Of a DNA stretch of 64,000 nucleotides, positions 46,737 to 55,805 are shown piece by piece. The stretch comes from Streptomyces sp. NBC_01276 (GTDB lineage Bacteria; Actinomycetota; Actinomycetes; Streptomycetales; Streptomycetaceae), in contig NZ_CP108442.1 of assembly GCF_041435355.1 (NCBI RefSeq), positions 2,418,001-2,482,000 of the forward strand. Reading direction: 5' to 3'. Both the position numbers and the translations under genes were made by a program. The notes under the pieces were generated by a model. It saw nothing but the letters and a program-made list of their open reading frames with translations, was not told the origin of the DNA and searched no databases. Position 1 is the stretch's first letter. Every line of letters begins with the position of its first letter.

Positions 46737-48167
46737 ATGCGCCGTTCCAAAATCGTCTGCACGCTGGGCCCCGCCGTCGACTCGTATGAGCAGCTGAAAG
46801 CGCTCATCGAGGCAGGTATGAACGTGGCCCGATTCAACTTCAGCCACGGATCCCAGGCAGAACACCAGGAGCGGTACGACCGCGTCCGGAAGGTCTCCGA
46901 GGACACCGGGCGCGCGGTCGGCGTGCTCGCCGACCTCCAGGGCCCGAAGATCCGTCTGGAGACCTTCGCCGAGGGTCCCGTCGAGCTGGTGCGCGGTGAC
47001 GAGTTCACCATCACCACCGAGGACGTCCCGGGCGACAAGTCCATCTGCGGCACCACCTACAAGGGCCTCCCGGGCGACGTCGCCATGGGTGACCAGATCC
47101 TGATCAACGACGGCAACGTCGAACTGCGGGTGACGGAGGTCGAGGGCCCGCGGGTCAAGACCATCGTCATCGAGGGCGGTGTGATCTCGGACCACAAGGG
47201 CATCAACCTTCCGGGTGCCGCCGTGAACGTCCCCGCCCTGTCGGAGAAGGACGTCGACGACCTGCGCTTCGCCCTGCGGATGGGCTGCGACATGGTCGCC
47301 CTCTCCTTCGTCCGCGACGCCAACGACGTCAAGGACGTCCACAAGGTGATGGACGAGGAGGGCCGCCGGGTCCCCGTCATCGCCAAGGTCGAGAAGCCCC
47401 AGGCCGTCGAGAACATGGCGGCGGTCGTCGACGCCTTCGACGCGGTCATGGTGGCCCGCGGCGACCTCGCCGTCGAGTACCCGCTCGAAAAGGTCCCGAT
47501 GGTCCAGAAGCGGCTCATCGAGATGTGCCGCCGCAACGCCAAGCCGGTGATCGTCGCGACCCAGATGATGGAGTCGATGATCACCAACTCCCGCCCGACC
47601 CGCGCCGAGGCCTCCGACGTGGCCAACGCGATCCTGGACGGGGCCGACGCGGTCATGCTCTCCGCGGAGTCCTCGGTGGGCGCGTACCCCATCGAGACCG
47701 TCAAGACGATGTCGAAGATCGTCGCGGCGGCCGAGGAGGAGCTGCTCTCCAAGGGCCTCCAGCCGCTGGTCCAGGGCAAGAAGCCGCGCACCCAGGGCGG
47801 CTCCGTCGCCCGCGCGGCCTGCGAGATCGCGGACTTCCTCGATGGCAAGGCGCTCATCGCCTTCACCCAGTCCGGTGACACGGCCCGCCGTCTGTCGCGC
47901 TACCGCGCCACGCAGCCGATCATGGCCTTCACCACGGACGTGAACACCCGCAACCAGCTCACCCTGAGCTGGGGCGTCGACTCCTACGTCGTCCCGCACG
48001 TGGACAACACGGACGCGATGGTCGACCTGGTGGACGGCGAGCTGCTCAAGCTGGGCCGCTACGCCTCCGGCGACACCATGATCATCACCGCCGGCTCGCC
48101 CCCCGGCGTCCCGGGCACGACCAACATGGTCCGCGTCCACCACCTGGGCAACGCCTCCCAGGCCTGA
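46737..48167 (+). CDS. pyk: Pyruvate kinase
   Basis: A 476-residue enzyme making pyruvate and ATP from phosphoenolpyruvate. It shows MRRSKIVCTLGPA, ARFNFSHGS, the catalytic Lys in VIAKVEKPQAVENM, MVARGDLAVEYP, and TQMMESMITNSRPTRAEASD. The C-terminal allosteric domain is intact. ATG at 46737; the start lies seven bases after a -10-like hexamer. pta, ackA and pyk run in one direction and link acetyl-phosphate and pyruvate metabolism. Confidence 0.97.
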   Translation: MRRSKIVCTLGPAVDSYEQLKALIEAGMNVARFNFSHGSQAEHQERYDRVRKVSEDTGRAVGVLADLQGPKIRLETFAEGPVELVRGDEFTITTEDVPGDKSICGTTYKGLPGDVAMGDQILINDGNVELRVTEVEGPRVKTIVIEGGVISDHKGINLPGAAVNVPALSEKDVDDLRFALRMGCDMVALSFVRDANDVKDVHKVMDEEGRRVPVIAKVEKPQAVENMAAVVDAFDAVMVARGDLAVEYPLEKVPMVQKRLIEMCRRNAKPVIVATQMMESMITNSRPTRAEASDVANAILDGADAVMLSAESSVGAYPIETVKTMSKIVAAAEEELLSKGLQPLVQGKKPRTQGGSVARAACEIADFLDGKALIAFTQSGDTARRLSRYRATQPIMAFTTDVNTRNQLTLSWGVDSYVVPHVDNTDAMVDLVDGELLKLGRYASGDTMIITAGSPPGVPGTTNMVRVHHLGNASQA

Positions 48168-48197
48168 CCCACCGACCGGACTCTGCCGCACGGAGAC

Positions 48198-48238
48198 CGA
48201 GGGCGGCACCCCGATTCGCTCGGGGTGCCGCCCTCGGT
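48198..48238 (+). terminator. Strong terminator after pyk
   Basis: An 18-bp perfect inverted repeat (48198-48215 with 48221-48238) with a 5-base loop, extended by GGAGAC/GTCTCC outside it (48193-48198, 48242-48247). Confidence 0.88.
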
Positions 48239-48468
48239 GCGTCTCCGGGCCTGCCGATCCTGTGCATTCCCTGCACGTTTCCTGTGCAATTCCTACCGTC
48301 GGGTAGGAATGGCCGAAAACACGCTACCGGCGGTAAGTCTGATCATGACACTGTCCGTTCACGCCTCGGGGGAAGGCAGAGAACTCATCACACGCGCCTG
48401 ACCAGCGCATACAAACACTTGAGCCTTCCTTCGGGCTGTTCACTTCGCTCCGAAGAACAGGCAGGCAC
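48239..48468 (+). promoter_or_regulatory. Regulatory region of the toxin-like gene
   Basis: About 230 bases with lower G+C and no gene. CCTGTGCA occurs twice, at 48259-48266 and 48281-48288, 22 bases apart (two helical turns). A perfect 9-bp inverted repeat, ATTCCTACC-N4-GGTAGGAAT, is at 48289-48310. A hairpin (48435-48460: CTGTT and CTTCG arms, CTC loop, two-base bulge) lies just before the GTG at 48469. Together they suggest tight control. Confidence 0.55.
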
Positions 48469-51400
48469 GTGCAAAGATCGACCCTTTTGAGGGGCCGGAG
48501 CCCGAGAGTTCGGGCCACCGTGAGGCGCGGCCTCGCCAGCACCGCCGTGGCCACCAGCGCCGCCCTGCTGGCCGGCCTCATCAGTGCCGCCCCGGCCTCG
48601 GCCGTGGAAATCCCGCCGGACGACGAGCCGGCCTACCGGCCCATCAGCCTGGGCGTCCAGGACCGCCTCCACCGCTGCGCGGGCGGCTTCGCCCTGCACA
48701 TCGGCGGTCCCGAGATGAAGGGCGTCGCCGCCAAGGCCCTCACCGGCACCCCGGCGGAGCTCGCCGCGGCAACCGCCATGGGCACGGGCATGGACCCCCT
48801 GCGCCAGGCGATGTTCAAGGACCGGGACTCCCGCGAAGGCTCCCCCGTCGCGTCCGCCGAGCGTCGCGAACGCTGGGAGGCCTCGAACTACCCGTACTGG
48901 AAGTCCGGCACCGCCGCGGGCATCCCGCAGTACGCCCCGCAGTTCGACAAGGACATCGTCGCCTTCACCCTGGGCCCCCAGCGTGACCTCTACTACCAGC
49001 TGGGCGGCGACGGCCACGCGCCGGCGTCCAAGGCCACGGCGGACAAGGCCAGGGCTCTCGCCGCCACGCTCAAGGGCCAGGACCCGAACCTGGACTTCGT
49101 CGCCGACTCCATGCTGAGCGACGCCGACAAGACCGAGTACAACTACGGCGCCACCACCGCCAGCGATGTCGCCCGCTACCTGCGCCTCGGCGGCTTCATG
49201 AAGCAGGCCCCGGCCGAGGACTCGGTCGAGTTCCGCCTGGAGGTAGAGGCCCTGAAGGCCGCCTGGGGCTCCTGTGACAGCCTCAACCCGGTCGACTACT
49301 ACCGGGTCATGTCCCCGATCGTCGTGACCGCGCACCTGGAGTGGGAGCAGGAGTACGCCACCCAGAAGACGCCGCGCAACGAGATCGTCAACGCCGAGGT
49401 CGCGGCGGCCACGGAGGCCCGCAAGGCCACCGAGGCCATGATCGAGTCGCTCGGCCAGGCATGGCTCGCCGACCAGATCCTGACCTGGCAGAAGTACTGG
49501 GGGGACCAGCCGGCGAACGCGTCGGGCCGACCCGCCGCGTCCGTCTTCACCCAGGCCACCAAGGACCTGGGGACGGCCCGCACCAAGGCCGCCGACCAGG
49601 CGAAGACGGCGGCGACCGCGTCGGCCGCCGCCAGGACGGCGTCCGACAAGGCGGGCGTCGCCCAGAGCTCCGCCTGGGCCATCGCCGACGTCGCCAAGAC
49701 CCCGCGCGGGCGCGGCCTGCTGTTCGCGCAGCAGTCCGTCCAGGTCGCCAAGGCCTCGGCCGCCGCCGCCGAGGCCGCCGCCAAGGCCTCGCTGACCGCG
49801 TCGAACGCCGCGAAGGCGACCGTCGCGGACAGCAAGACCCTGTACGCGCTGGCGCAGACCCAGTCGCACGCCCTGAACACCGAGTTCCGCCGCATCGCCG
49901 CCCAGGAAGCCGCCGCCCAGGCCAAGGCGGCGGCCGACTCCGCCGCGGCCCAGGCGAAGGAAGCCGCCGACAACGCCACCAAGGCGAAGGCCGCCCAGAC
50001 GAAGGCCGAGACCGCTCAGGCCACGGCCAAGACCGCTGCGGAGAACGCCAAGGCACAGCGCGTCAAGGCGGAGCAGGAACGCGACGTCGCCAAGGCGGAG
50101 CACGCGAAGGCGACGGCGGCACGGAACAAGGCCCTGGCGGCCGAGGGCCGGGCCACCACCGAACGCGAGGCGGCCGCCAAGGCCCGCACCGCGGCCGAGA
50201 GCGCGGGCGACACCGCGGCGGACAAGCGGGACGCCGCCGAGGCCGCCGAAACCAAGGCCGCCCTCGCCCGCGACGGCGCTGCCGAGGCCGAACGCACGAT
50301 GCGGGCGAAAGACGCCCGCGCCGCCGCCCTGGAGTCCGCGGCGGCCGCCTCCGAGGGCACGGCCGCAGCCGGCGACAGCCGCAAGGCCGCGACGGAGGCC
50401 CGTACCGCCGCCAACGACGCGAAGGGGGCGGCGGGCCGGGCACGTACCGCCGCCGACGAGGCGGGCACCGCGGCGGTCGACGCCCGCGCCGCCGCCACCC
50501 GCGCCGAAGGCGCCGCCGCCCGCGCACAGGCCGCGTACGACAACGCGAACTCGCAGTGGTGGAACAGCTACGCGGCCGCCCAGACCGCGCACGCCGCGGC
50601 CGCCGAGGCCATCGACGCCTCGGACGCCGCGTCCGCGAACGCCGTCAAGGCGGAACAGGAGGCCAAGAAGGCCCAGGCCGCCACGGCCCAGGCCAGGAAG
50701 GACGCCACCGCCGCGAAGGCCGAGGCCGAGAAGACCGCGGCCTGGTCCGTGGTCACCGCCGGGTACGCCTTCGCCACCTCGCAGGCGGCCGTGGCGGCCC
50801 GCGACTCCGCCGCGGAGGCGGTCAAGCCGGCCAACACCGCCATCGCGACGGGCACCCCGTACCGCGAGTCGGACTCGGCGGCGGCCTTCGCGGTCCTGAT
50901 CGGGCAGACGGCCAAGCCCCTCGCCGACCAGCAGGCGGCCGCGGCAACCGCGAAGTCCAACGAGGCCACCAAGGCAGCGGCCGACGCCAAGGCGCTCGCC
51001 GACAAGGCGAGCGGCGACGCCAAGCTCGCCGCGCAGGCGGCCGCGGCCGCCGCCGCGGACACGGCCGCGGCCCTGAAGTCGGTGGCCGCGGCGCGCGCCT
51101 CCGCCGCCACGGCGGCGGCTGCCGCCTCCGCCGCGAAGACGGCGGACACCAAGACGACGGAGTACAACTCCCAGGCCGGAGCCGAGGTCGTCCTCGCCGG
51201 CAACGCGTCGAGGGATGCCGCGAGCGAGGCGGCGGGCGCGAACAGCGAGGCCACCGAGGCCGAGAAGAGCGCCGCCAACGCCCGTACCGCGGCGAACGCC
51301 GCGACCAAGGACGCCGACGCAGCGAGCAGCACGGCCACCAAGGCCGAGTCCGACGCGAAGGCAGCCGAAGGCGCCGCCGCCAACGCCCAGCAGTCCGCGA

Positions 51401-52248
51401 AAGACGCGGACGCGTCGGCGGGCCGGGCAGAAGAGGCCTACCGCAAGTGGGAAGAGGAGCTACGGGCTCACCAGCTCGACGCGGCCAAGTCCAACGGCGG
51501 TCCCGGCTACGGCGGGGCCGATCTGAACCTGAGCCAGGAGGACGCACTGCGCAAGGCCTGTGGACAGGCCTGCGTGGACGAGTACCGCGCCGCCCTGGCC
51601 GCGGCCAACATGGACGTGATCGACTGGGTGATCGAGAACGGCGGCCAGATCCTCCTCGACGTCCTGGGCATCACCGACGCGAGGAAGTGCTTCTCCACAC
51701 TGGACGTGGAGAGCTGCCTGTGGACGGCACTGAACGTGGTCCTCATCGGTGCCTCGGTACTGAAGATCCCGCAGCTCGCGGTGGCCGTGGCCAAGATCGC
51801 GACCGGCCTGGGCAAGTTCTTCGCTACGACGGAGGCCGCCGCCCAGACACTGGCGCGGTTGAAGCCGATCGCGATGATCGGCGCGCGCATGGAATTCGGC
51901 GCCTTCCGCATCACCAGCGCCGCGGGCCTGAGTCCCACACTCCTCAAGCGGGCCGTCGAAGCCGGCGGCTGGAAGTGGACGATCAGCACTGGCCACGCCT
52001 TCCACCGGGCCCACGACGCCAGGAAGGGCGAGGTGGCCTTCCCGGCTCTGGACACGACGCACCTGAACCCCGATGACATCGAAAAGGCTCTTATCCTCAA
52101 GACTCTGGAGCACATGGGTAAGGGCGGAAGCATGGAGGGGCTGCAGAAACTGGACGTCACGATCGACGGCATCAGGATCATGGGGCACATCTTCAAGGTC
52201 GGACCGGACAAGATCTCCTTGTCGACGTACTACCAAATCGCACTGTGA
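48469..52248 (+). CDS. Secreted Ala-rich coiled-coil protein, candidate polymorphic toxin
   Basis: A 1259-residue exported protein. The N terminus is basic and then hydrophobic, ending APASA near residue 45 (Sec signal). Residues about 46-340 form a unique, folded region with Trp/Tyr/Cys; about 360-1010 is a very long Ala/Lys/Glu-rich coiled coil. Residues about 1019-1120 contain a segment I recall preceding toxin domains in actinobacterial polymorphic toxins (RKCFSTLDVESCLWTALNVV). A distinct C-terminal domain (about 1136-1259) follows, with GHAFHRAH (His1176, His1179, His1182) and a final KISLSTYYQIAL. The small acidic protein encoded right after fits an immunity partner. Enzyme activity unknown; a BECR-fold RNase is a guess. 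The start is GTG at 48469. Confidence 0.8.
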   Translation: MQRSTLLRGRSPRVRATVRRGLASTAVATSAALLAGLISAAPASAVEIPPDDEPAYRPISLGVQDRLHRCAGGFALHIGGPEMKGVAAKALTGTPAELAAATAMGTGMDPLRQAMFKDRDSREGSPVASAERRERWEASNYPYWKSGTAAGIPQYAPQFDKDIVAFTLGPQRDLYYQLGGDGHAPASKATADKARALAATLKGQDPNLDFVADSMLSDADKTEYNYGATTASDVARYLRLGGFMKQAPAEDSVEFRLEVEALKAAWGSCDSLNPVDYYRVMSPIVVTAHLEWEQEYATQKTPRNEIVNAEVAAATEARKATEAMIESLGQAWLADQILTWQKYWGDQPANASGRPAASVFTQATKDLGTARTKAADQAKTAATASAAARTASDKAGVAQSSAWAIADVAKTPRGRGLLFAQQSVQVAKASAAAAEAAAKASLTASNAAKATVADSKTLYALAQTQSHALNTEFRRIAAQEAAAQAKAAADSAAAQAKEAADNATKAKAAQTKAETAQATAKTAAENAKAQRVKAEQERDVAKAEHAKATAARNKALAAEGRATTEREAAAKARTAAESAGDTAADKRDAAEAAETKAALARDGAAEAERTMRAKDARAAALESAAAASEGTAAAGDSRKAATEARTAANDAKGAAGRARTAADEAGTAAVDARAAATRAEGAAARAQAAYDNANSQWWNSYAAAQTAHAAAAEAIDASDAASANAVKAEQEAKKAQAATAQARKDATAAKAEAEKTAAWSVVTAGYAFATSQAAVAARDSAAEAVKPANTAIATGTPYRESDSAAAFAVLIGQTAKPLADQQAAAATAKSNEATKAAADAKALADKASGDAKLAAQAAAAAAADTAAALKSVAAARASAATAAAAASAAKTADTKTTEYNSQAGAEVVLAGNASRDAASEAAGANSEATEAEKSAANARTAANAATKDADAASSTATKAESDAKAAEGAAANAQQSAKDADASAGRAEEAYRKWEEELRAHQLDAAKSNGGPGYGGADLNLSQEDALRKACGQACVDEYRAALAAANMDVIDWVIENGGQILLDVLGITDARKCFSTLDVESCLWTALNVVLIGASVLKIPQLAVAVAKIATGLGKFFATTEAAAQTLARLKPIAMIGARMEFGAFRITSAAGLSPTLLKRAVEAGGWKWTISTGHAFHRAHDARKGEVAFPALDTTHLNPDDIEKALILKTLEHMGKGGSMEGLQKLDVTIDGIRIMGHIFKVGPDKISLSTYYQIAL

Positions 52249-52265
52249 CCGGACAGGGAAACACC

Positions 52266-52625
52266 GTGACAGATCTGATGAAACTGGGGCGCGGAGTCGT
52301 CCCCGAGGACAATCCGGACGTGACGCCCGAGCAGTTCGGCCTCGCCGAGTTCGAGTACGTCGAGAAGATCATCTACGCCGGCCCGGACGAGATCCTCTCC
52401 ATGCTGCGCACGCTGAAGGCCGAGAACTTCATCGGGCTGCCGCCGTGGGCCCGGAACCTGGCCTACCGGATCGCCTGCCTGCAGCGACCGGACGACGCCC
52501 CACTGCTGCGCGAGGCCGCGGACGACCTCCTCGCCTTCGGCCCCGACTGGGACGACATCGCCGAGGACCTCCAGGCGAAGGCCGACCTCCTGGATCCGCC
52601 GAACGGCACCGGGGCCGTTTCCTGA
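52266..52625 (+). CDS. Small acidic protein, candidate immunity protein
   Basis: A 119-residue acidic, mostly helical, cytoplasmic protein without a signal peptide (VTDLMKLGRGVVPEDNPDVT at the start; REAADDLLAFGPDWDDIAED near the end). GTG at 52266 has AGGGA seven bases upstream and lies 17 bases past the toxin-like gene's stop. An in-frame GTG at 52245 would overlap that stop (GTGA). The size, charge and position are those of immunity genes paired with polymorphic toxins. I recognise no family. Confidence 0.75.
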   Translation: MTDLMKLGRGVVPEDNPDVTPEQFGLAEFEYVEKIIYAGPDEILSMLRTLKAENFIGLPPWARNLAYRIACLQRPDDAPLLREAADDLLAFGPDWDDIAEDLQAKADLLDPPNGTGAVS

Positions 52626-52644
52626 CCCTGCACCGCAACAGGTT

Positions 52645-52676
52645 GTGGCCCGCACCCCCTCGGGGGTGCGGGCCAC
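52645..52676. terminator. Bidirectional terminator after the toxin/immunity pair
   Basis: A 15-bp perfect inverted repeat (52645-52659 with 52662-52676) with a tiny loop, between two convergent genes. Confidence 0.85.
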
Positions 52677-52697
52677 ATCCGTGTACGGCGTACGCGG

Positions 52698-54017
52698 CTA
52701 CTTCTCCGCCGGGCCGATGTAGTTCCTCAGGCCCGGGACGGTGAGGTTGCCGCCGAACTGGCCGGCCTGGACGACCTTGACGTTCGTGAAGAACGCGAAG
52801 GGGACGTTCAGGGGCGGCGGGCTGTTCGGGGTGAACTCGATCGGGATGAGGCCGAAGAGGTTGCCCTTGAGGCTCTCGGTGTACATGGTCACCTTGGCCC
52901 CGCGGATCTTGGACGTGGAGCCCGGGCGGGACTTCAGGTGCGCGATGTTGTTGCCCGTTCCGACCGTCTGGTAGAGGTCCTTGATGTCCAGGGAGTCCGC
53001 GGTGAACTTCAGGACCTTCTTGACCTTGCCGCCCGCCGTCTTCACCTCGACGATGCCCGCGTAGTCCAGGCCGTAGAGGGTCAGCAGCGAGCTGTCGAGG
53101 TACCAGGGCTCGTCCGGCAGCAGCGGGATGCCCTGCTCCAGCTTCGCGTCGGCCAGGGCCTTGGCGTCGAGGGTGGGGCACGGGAAGGGCTGCTTGCCGT
53201 CAGGGTCCGTGGACGCCGAGGCCGAGGGAGAGGGAGACGGCGAGGCCTCGGGGTCGGTCTCGTCGGCCGTCTTCTTCGGGTCGGCGGCCTTGCCCGTCTC
53301 GTCCTTCGGGGTCTTGACGGTGTCCTTGACGTCCTGGGGCAGTTCCTTGACCTCGACGCCGGCCTTCTTCGCCGCGTCGCGGATCGCGTCCGCGGCCGGG
53401 TCCGCGGTCTTCGTCGCGCCGCTCGGGGTGGGCGCGGGCGCCGGGGTGGCCGGCTTCTGCGCGTCCTTGATCGGCCTGCCGAGCGAGTCGACGAGGCCCT
53501 TGAGGGCGTCGCCCACTCCCAGCGGGTCGAGCGGGTTCGTGCTCTTGGTCGCCGAAGGGGACGGGGAGGGCGAGGTGCTCGCGCTCGCGGACGGCTTGGG
53601 CGCCGGGGGCACCTGCTTGTCCGCTTCCTTCTTGGTGGAGCCGGACGCGGCGGGCGCGGGGGTGGTGACCGGCTTCGGGGCCCCGCTCGCACCGGGCGAG
53701 GGCGTCGTGGTGGGCGACGTGCTCGGCGAGGGCGTCTTGGACGGCGACGGCGAGGCCGACTCCGACGGCTCGTCGGACCGGGTCACGCACGGGCCGGGCG
53801 CGAAGGGGATGTCCTTGTCGTCGGCCAGGGCCATCTTCGGGGCCATGCCCATCCCGACGAACACCGCCGTCGGCATCGCCGCCAGCGCCATCGTCTTGCC
53901 GACGGGTATCTGGAGCTTGTTCAGCAGCGACTTCCTGGGCGCCGCGTGGCGCGGGCCCTTCCTGTCGCGGGACTCTGCGCCAGGGGCCGCGCCCCTCTGC
54001 GTCTCGTCACCCCGCAC
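52698..54017 (-). CDS. Exported Pro/Ser/Thr-rich protein of unknown function
   Basis: A 439-residue protein. After about 25 polar residues comes KTMALAAMPTAVFVGMGMAP, a signal or anchor helix ending at MALADD. Residues about 80-270 are a Pro/Ser/Thr/Lys-rich low-complexity stretch (SPSPSKTPSPSTSPTTTPSP), suggesting a wall-spanning linker. The C-terminal 170 residues are folded (DEPWYLDSSLLTLYGLDYAG; FFTNVKVVQAGQFGGNLTVP). GTG at 54017 is chosen because GGGAGG is just upstream; it overlaps the DUF6114 gene by 11 bases, so the two are coupled. ATG codons at 54032 and 54044 are alternatives. Probably part of a surface complex with the next two proteins. Confidence 0.8.
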   Translation of the reverse strand: MRGDETQRGAAPGAESRDRKGPRHAAPRKSLLNKLQIPVGKTMALAAMPTAVFVGMGMAPKMALADDKDIPFAPGPCVTRSDEPSESASPSPSKTPSPSTSPTTTPSPGASGAPKPVTTPAPAASGSTKKEADKQVPPAPKPSASASTSPSPSPSATKSTNPLDPLGVGDALKGLVDSLGRPIKDAQKPATPAPAPTPSGATKTADPAADAIRDAAKKAGVEVKELPQDVKDTVKTPKDETGKAADPKKTADETDPEASPSPSPSASASTDPDGKQPFPCPTLDAKALADAKLEQGIPLLPDEPWYLDSSLLTLYGLDYAGIVEVKTAGGKVKKVLKFTADSLDIKDLYQTVGTGNNIAHLKSRPGSTSKIRGAKVTMYTESLKGNLFGLIPIEFTPNSPPPLNVPFAFFTNVKVVQAGQFGGNLTVPGLRNYIGPAEK

Positions 54018-54561
54018 TGTTCCTCCCGCCATCGGCGTGGGCATTGGTCTCGGTCGCGTAAGCCGTTTCCACGTCGCGGGGACCCGGGACCCCCAGGAGG
54101 CCGTGCACCGGCTCCTGAGCCTTGGCCTCCGCGTCGGCCTCGGGCTCCTCCTCGACCGGCTTCCCCGGGGCCCAGGACAGCGCGAGCGCGCCGCCGAGCA
54201 GGGAGAAGAGGAATCCGAGGAAGAAACCGCCCAGGTTGGACACCGGCAGGGAGACCAGCGCGAGGAGGATCGCGGCGACACCGGCGAACACCCGCATGCC
54301 CTGCTGGAACCAGAGGGCGATGCCGAGGGTGATCAGCAGGATGCCGATGATCAGCGAGCCCGCGCCGGCGGTGGTCGCCATCGCGATGGTGATGTTGCCC
54401 AGCCGGAGGTCCGCGTACGGGAAGTAGGCGATCGGTACGCCACCAAGGGAGGTGAAGAGACCCGCCCAGAAGGGCCGTTCCCCCCTCCAGGCACGGAAGC
54501 GGTAGTACACCACGGTGAACCAAGCGTCGTCTGCGGCGCGAACCGGGGCCTGGGGGTTCAT
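54007..54561 (-). CDS. DUF6114 family membrane protein
   Basis: A 184-residue membrane protein with about four helices (GLFTSLGGVPIAYFPYADLR; IAMATTAGAGSLIIGILLIT; and two more near residues 85-130) and an acidic C-terminal cytosolic or external tail. The start FRAWRGERPFWAGL is typical of this actinobacterial family, which is usually next to DUF6230 genes. ATG at 54561 with GGGAG nine bases upstream. It overlaps the following gene. Function unknown. Confidence 0.9.
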   Translation of the reverse strand: MNPQAPVRAADDAWFTVVYYRFRAWRGERPFWAGLFTSLGGVPIAYFPYADLRLGNITIAMATTAGAGSLIIGILLITLGIALWFQQGMRVFAGVAAILLALVSLPVSNLGGFFLGFLFSLLGGALALSWAPGKPVEEEPEADAEAKAQEPVHGLLGVPGPRDVETAYATETNAHADGGRNSAG

Positions 54562-54664
54562 GGACAACAGCTCCCTGGAAACGGTGGTACGGAAACTCTG
54601 TGGAGCCCGCGGGGGCGGACAGCGGCGTCCGCCCCCGCCCCCGCGGTCGCTCGACCGGGATCGA

Positions 54665-55315
54665 CTACTTCTCGTCCTGGTAGCACGGCTGGTCGCCGCT
54701 GAGCAGACGCAGCTTGAGGTCGGGCAGCGTGAAGGTGCCCGCCGTCGTCGCCCACGCCTTCTGACGCACCTTCGTCAGCACGGCCTTCTTGGCACGCTGC
54801 GAGAACAGGGCGCCGTTGGCCACCGTGTTGGCCTGCGGTGCGGTCGGGTGGTCCTTGTCGGCCGCGTCCCCGACCGCGACACCGATGTCCAGGTCCTTGA
54901 ACTCGGCGTCGGTGTCGAGCTCGGCGACGTCCAGGTAGATGTTCGTCGCGACCGCCGGCGTGCCCTTGTTGCCGGTCTGGAGCCTCATCGTGATGGGGCC
55001 CAGGCCGGGGATCGGGGTGACCAGGGACTGGCACATGTTGGTGATCTCGGCGCGGCGGAACCCGGAGATGGTGACCGGGTGGGCCGCCTCCTTGCCGTCC
55101 AGACCCTTGCCCTTGGCGACGCTGCCGTACTGGAGCAGGTCGTCACCGTCGAGCTTGTCGGCCGAGACCTTGAAGTCCTGGCCGGAGACGCTGAAGGACG
55201 CCGCGAGGGCTCCCTGCGCCAGACCCACACCGACCGCGGCCGTGGCCGCGATGCTCGGCACCATGACGAGCGCGAAGCGCTTCCATCTGGTCCCGCCACG
55301 AACCTGAGAACTCAT
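54665..55315 (-). CDS. DUF6230 family secreted/anchored protein
   Basis: A 216-residue protein with an N-terminal hydrophobic segment (RFALVMVPSIAATAAVGVGL, cut or anchored near ALA at about residue 38), then a beta-rich domain (SFSVSGQDFKVSADKLDGDD and so on) of the DUF6230 type. It has two cysteines (NMCQSL and DQPCYQDEK). ATG at 55315 with a perfect GGAGG at a good distance, so it is expected to be well expressed. It leads the DUF6230-DUF6114-linker protein cluster. Older annotations call such proteins cholesterol esterases, but no lipase motif is visible. Confidence 0.9.
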   Translation of the reverse strand: MSSQVRGGTRWKRFALVMVPSIAATAAVGVGLAQGALAASFSVSGQDFKVSADKLDGDDLLQYGSVAKGKGLDGKEAAHPVTISGFRRAEITNMCQSLVTPIPGLGPITMRLQTGNKGTPAVATNIYLDVAELDTDAEFKDLDIGVAVGDAADKDHPTAPQANTVANGALFSQRAKKAVLTKVRQKAWATTAGTFTLPDLKLRLLSGDQPCYQDEK

Positions 55316-55662
55316 ATCGTTCCTCCTTCTCGGACGTACATCTCCGGTCCGGGCCGTGCCCGTCCTGGGATGGGAGAAGTGCTACGTCCTCGGGAAGGAG
55401 CGCAGGAGGCCGGGGTATGGCTGGGCCACGTCCCGTACACCGGCGATCACCCCCGAGCGACAACCACTGGGCCACGCGTTCGCGCAACCTGGAGGACAGG
55501 CTCCGCCGGGTGTGGTGGAGACCCCCCTGTCCCACGGCCGGTGCCACTGCCACCGGCCGGCCCGGTGGGGACCCTCCACCGCGGCTCCGGATGAGCGGCT
55601 CTGCGGGAAGGACCGAGCGTCGCCGATCGTGGTCCATTCGCGGCCGGGGCACAAGGGGGGTC

Positions 55663-55678
55663 GTTACTGGCGGGTAAC
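55663..55678. promoter_or_regulatory. Candidate TetR operator, site 1
   Basis: GTTACTGGCGGGTAAC: 5-bp perfect arms GTTAC/GTAAC with a 6-base centre, about 350 bases upstream of the DUF6230 start. It resembles TACTGACGGGTA in front of the TetR gene at 57132 and the site at 55793. Confidence 0.5.
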
Positions 55679-55792
55679 GGCTGGATAACCGGGGTGCGAC
55701 CGGCCGCCGTCGAGTGGCCACACAGGGTGTCACCCAGGGCCACGACAGAAGGGGAGAAGAACGAACCAACCGGACAGTTCACGGGGTTCGCT

Positions 55793-55805
55793 TTACTGCG
55801 AGTAA
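55793..55805. promoter_or_regulatory. Candidate TetR operator, site 2
   Basis: TTACTGCGAGTAA: perfect 5-bp arms TTACT/AGTAA around a 3-base centre, next to the terminator hairpin at 55804-55849. One base shorter than site 1. Confidence 0.4.

Noticed and set aside
48388..50592. 734-codon Gly/Leu/Arg-rich frame antisense to the coiled-coil gene
   Set aside because: It is the mirror of Ala-rich codons; no signal peptide or motif, while the sense frame has both.
49440..51470. Possible CRISPR or tandem DNA repeat in the Ala-rich region
   Set aside because: The repetition is at the protein level (Ala/Lys/Glu coiled coil); there are no exact repeats with regular unique spacers.
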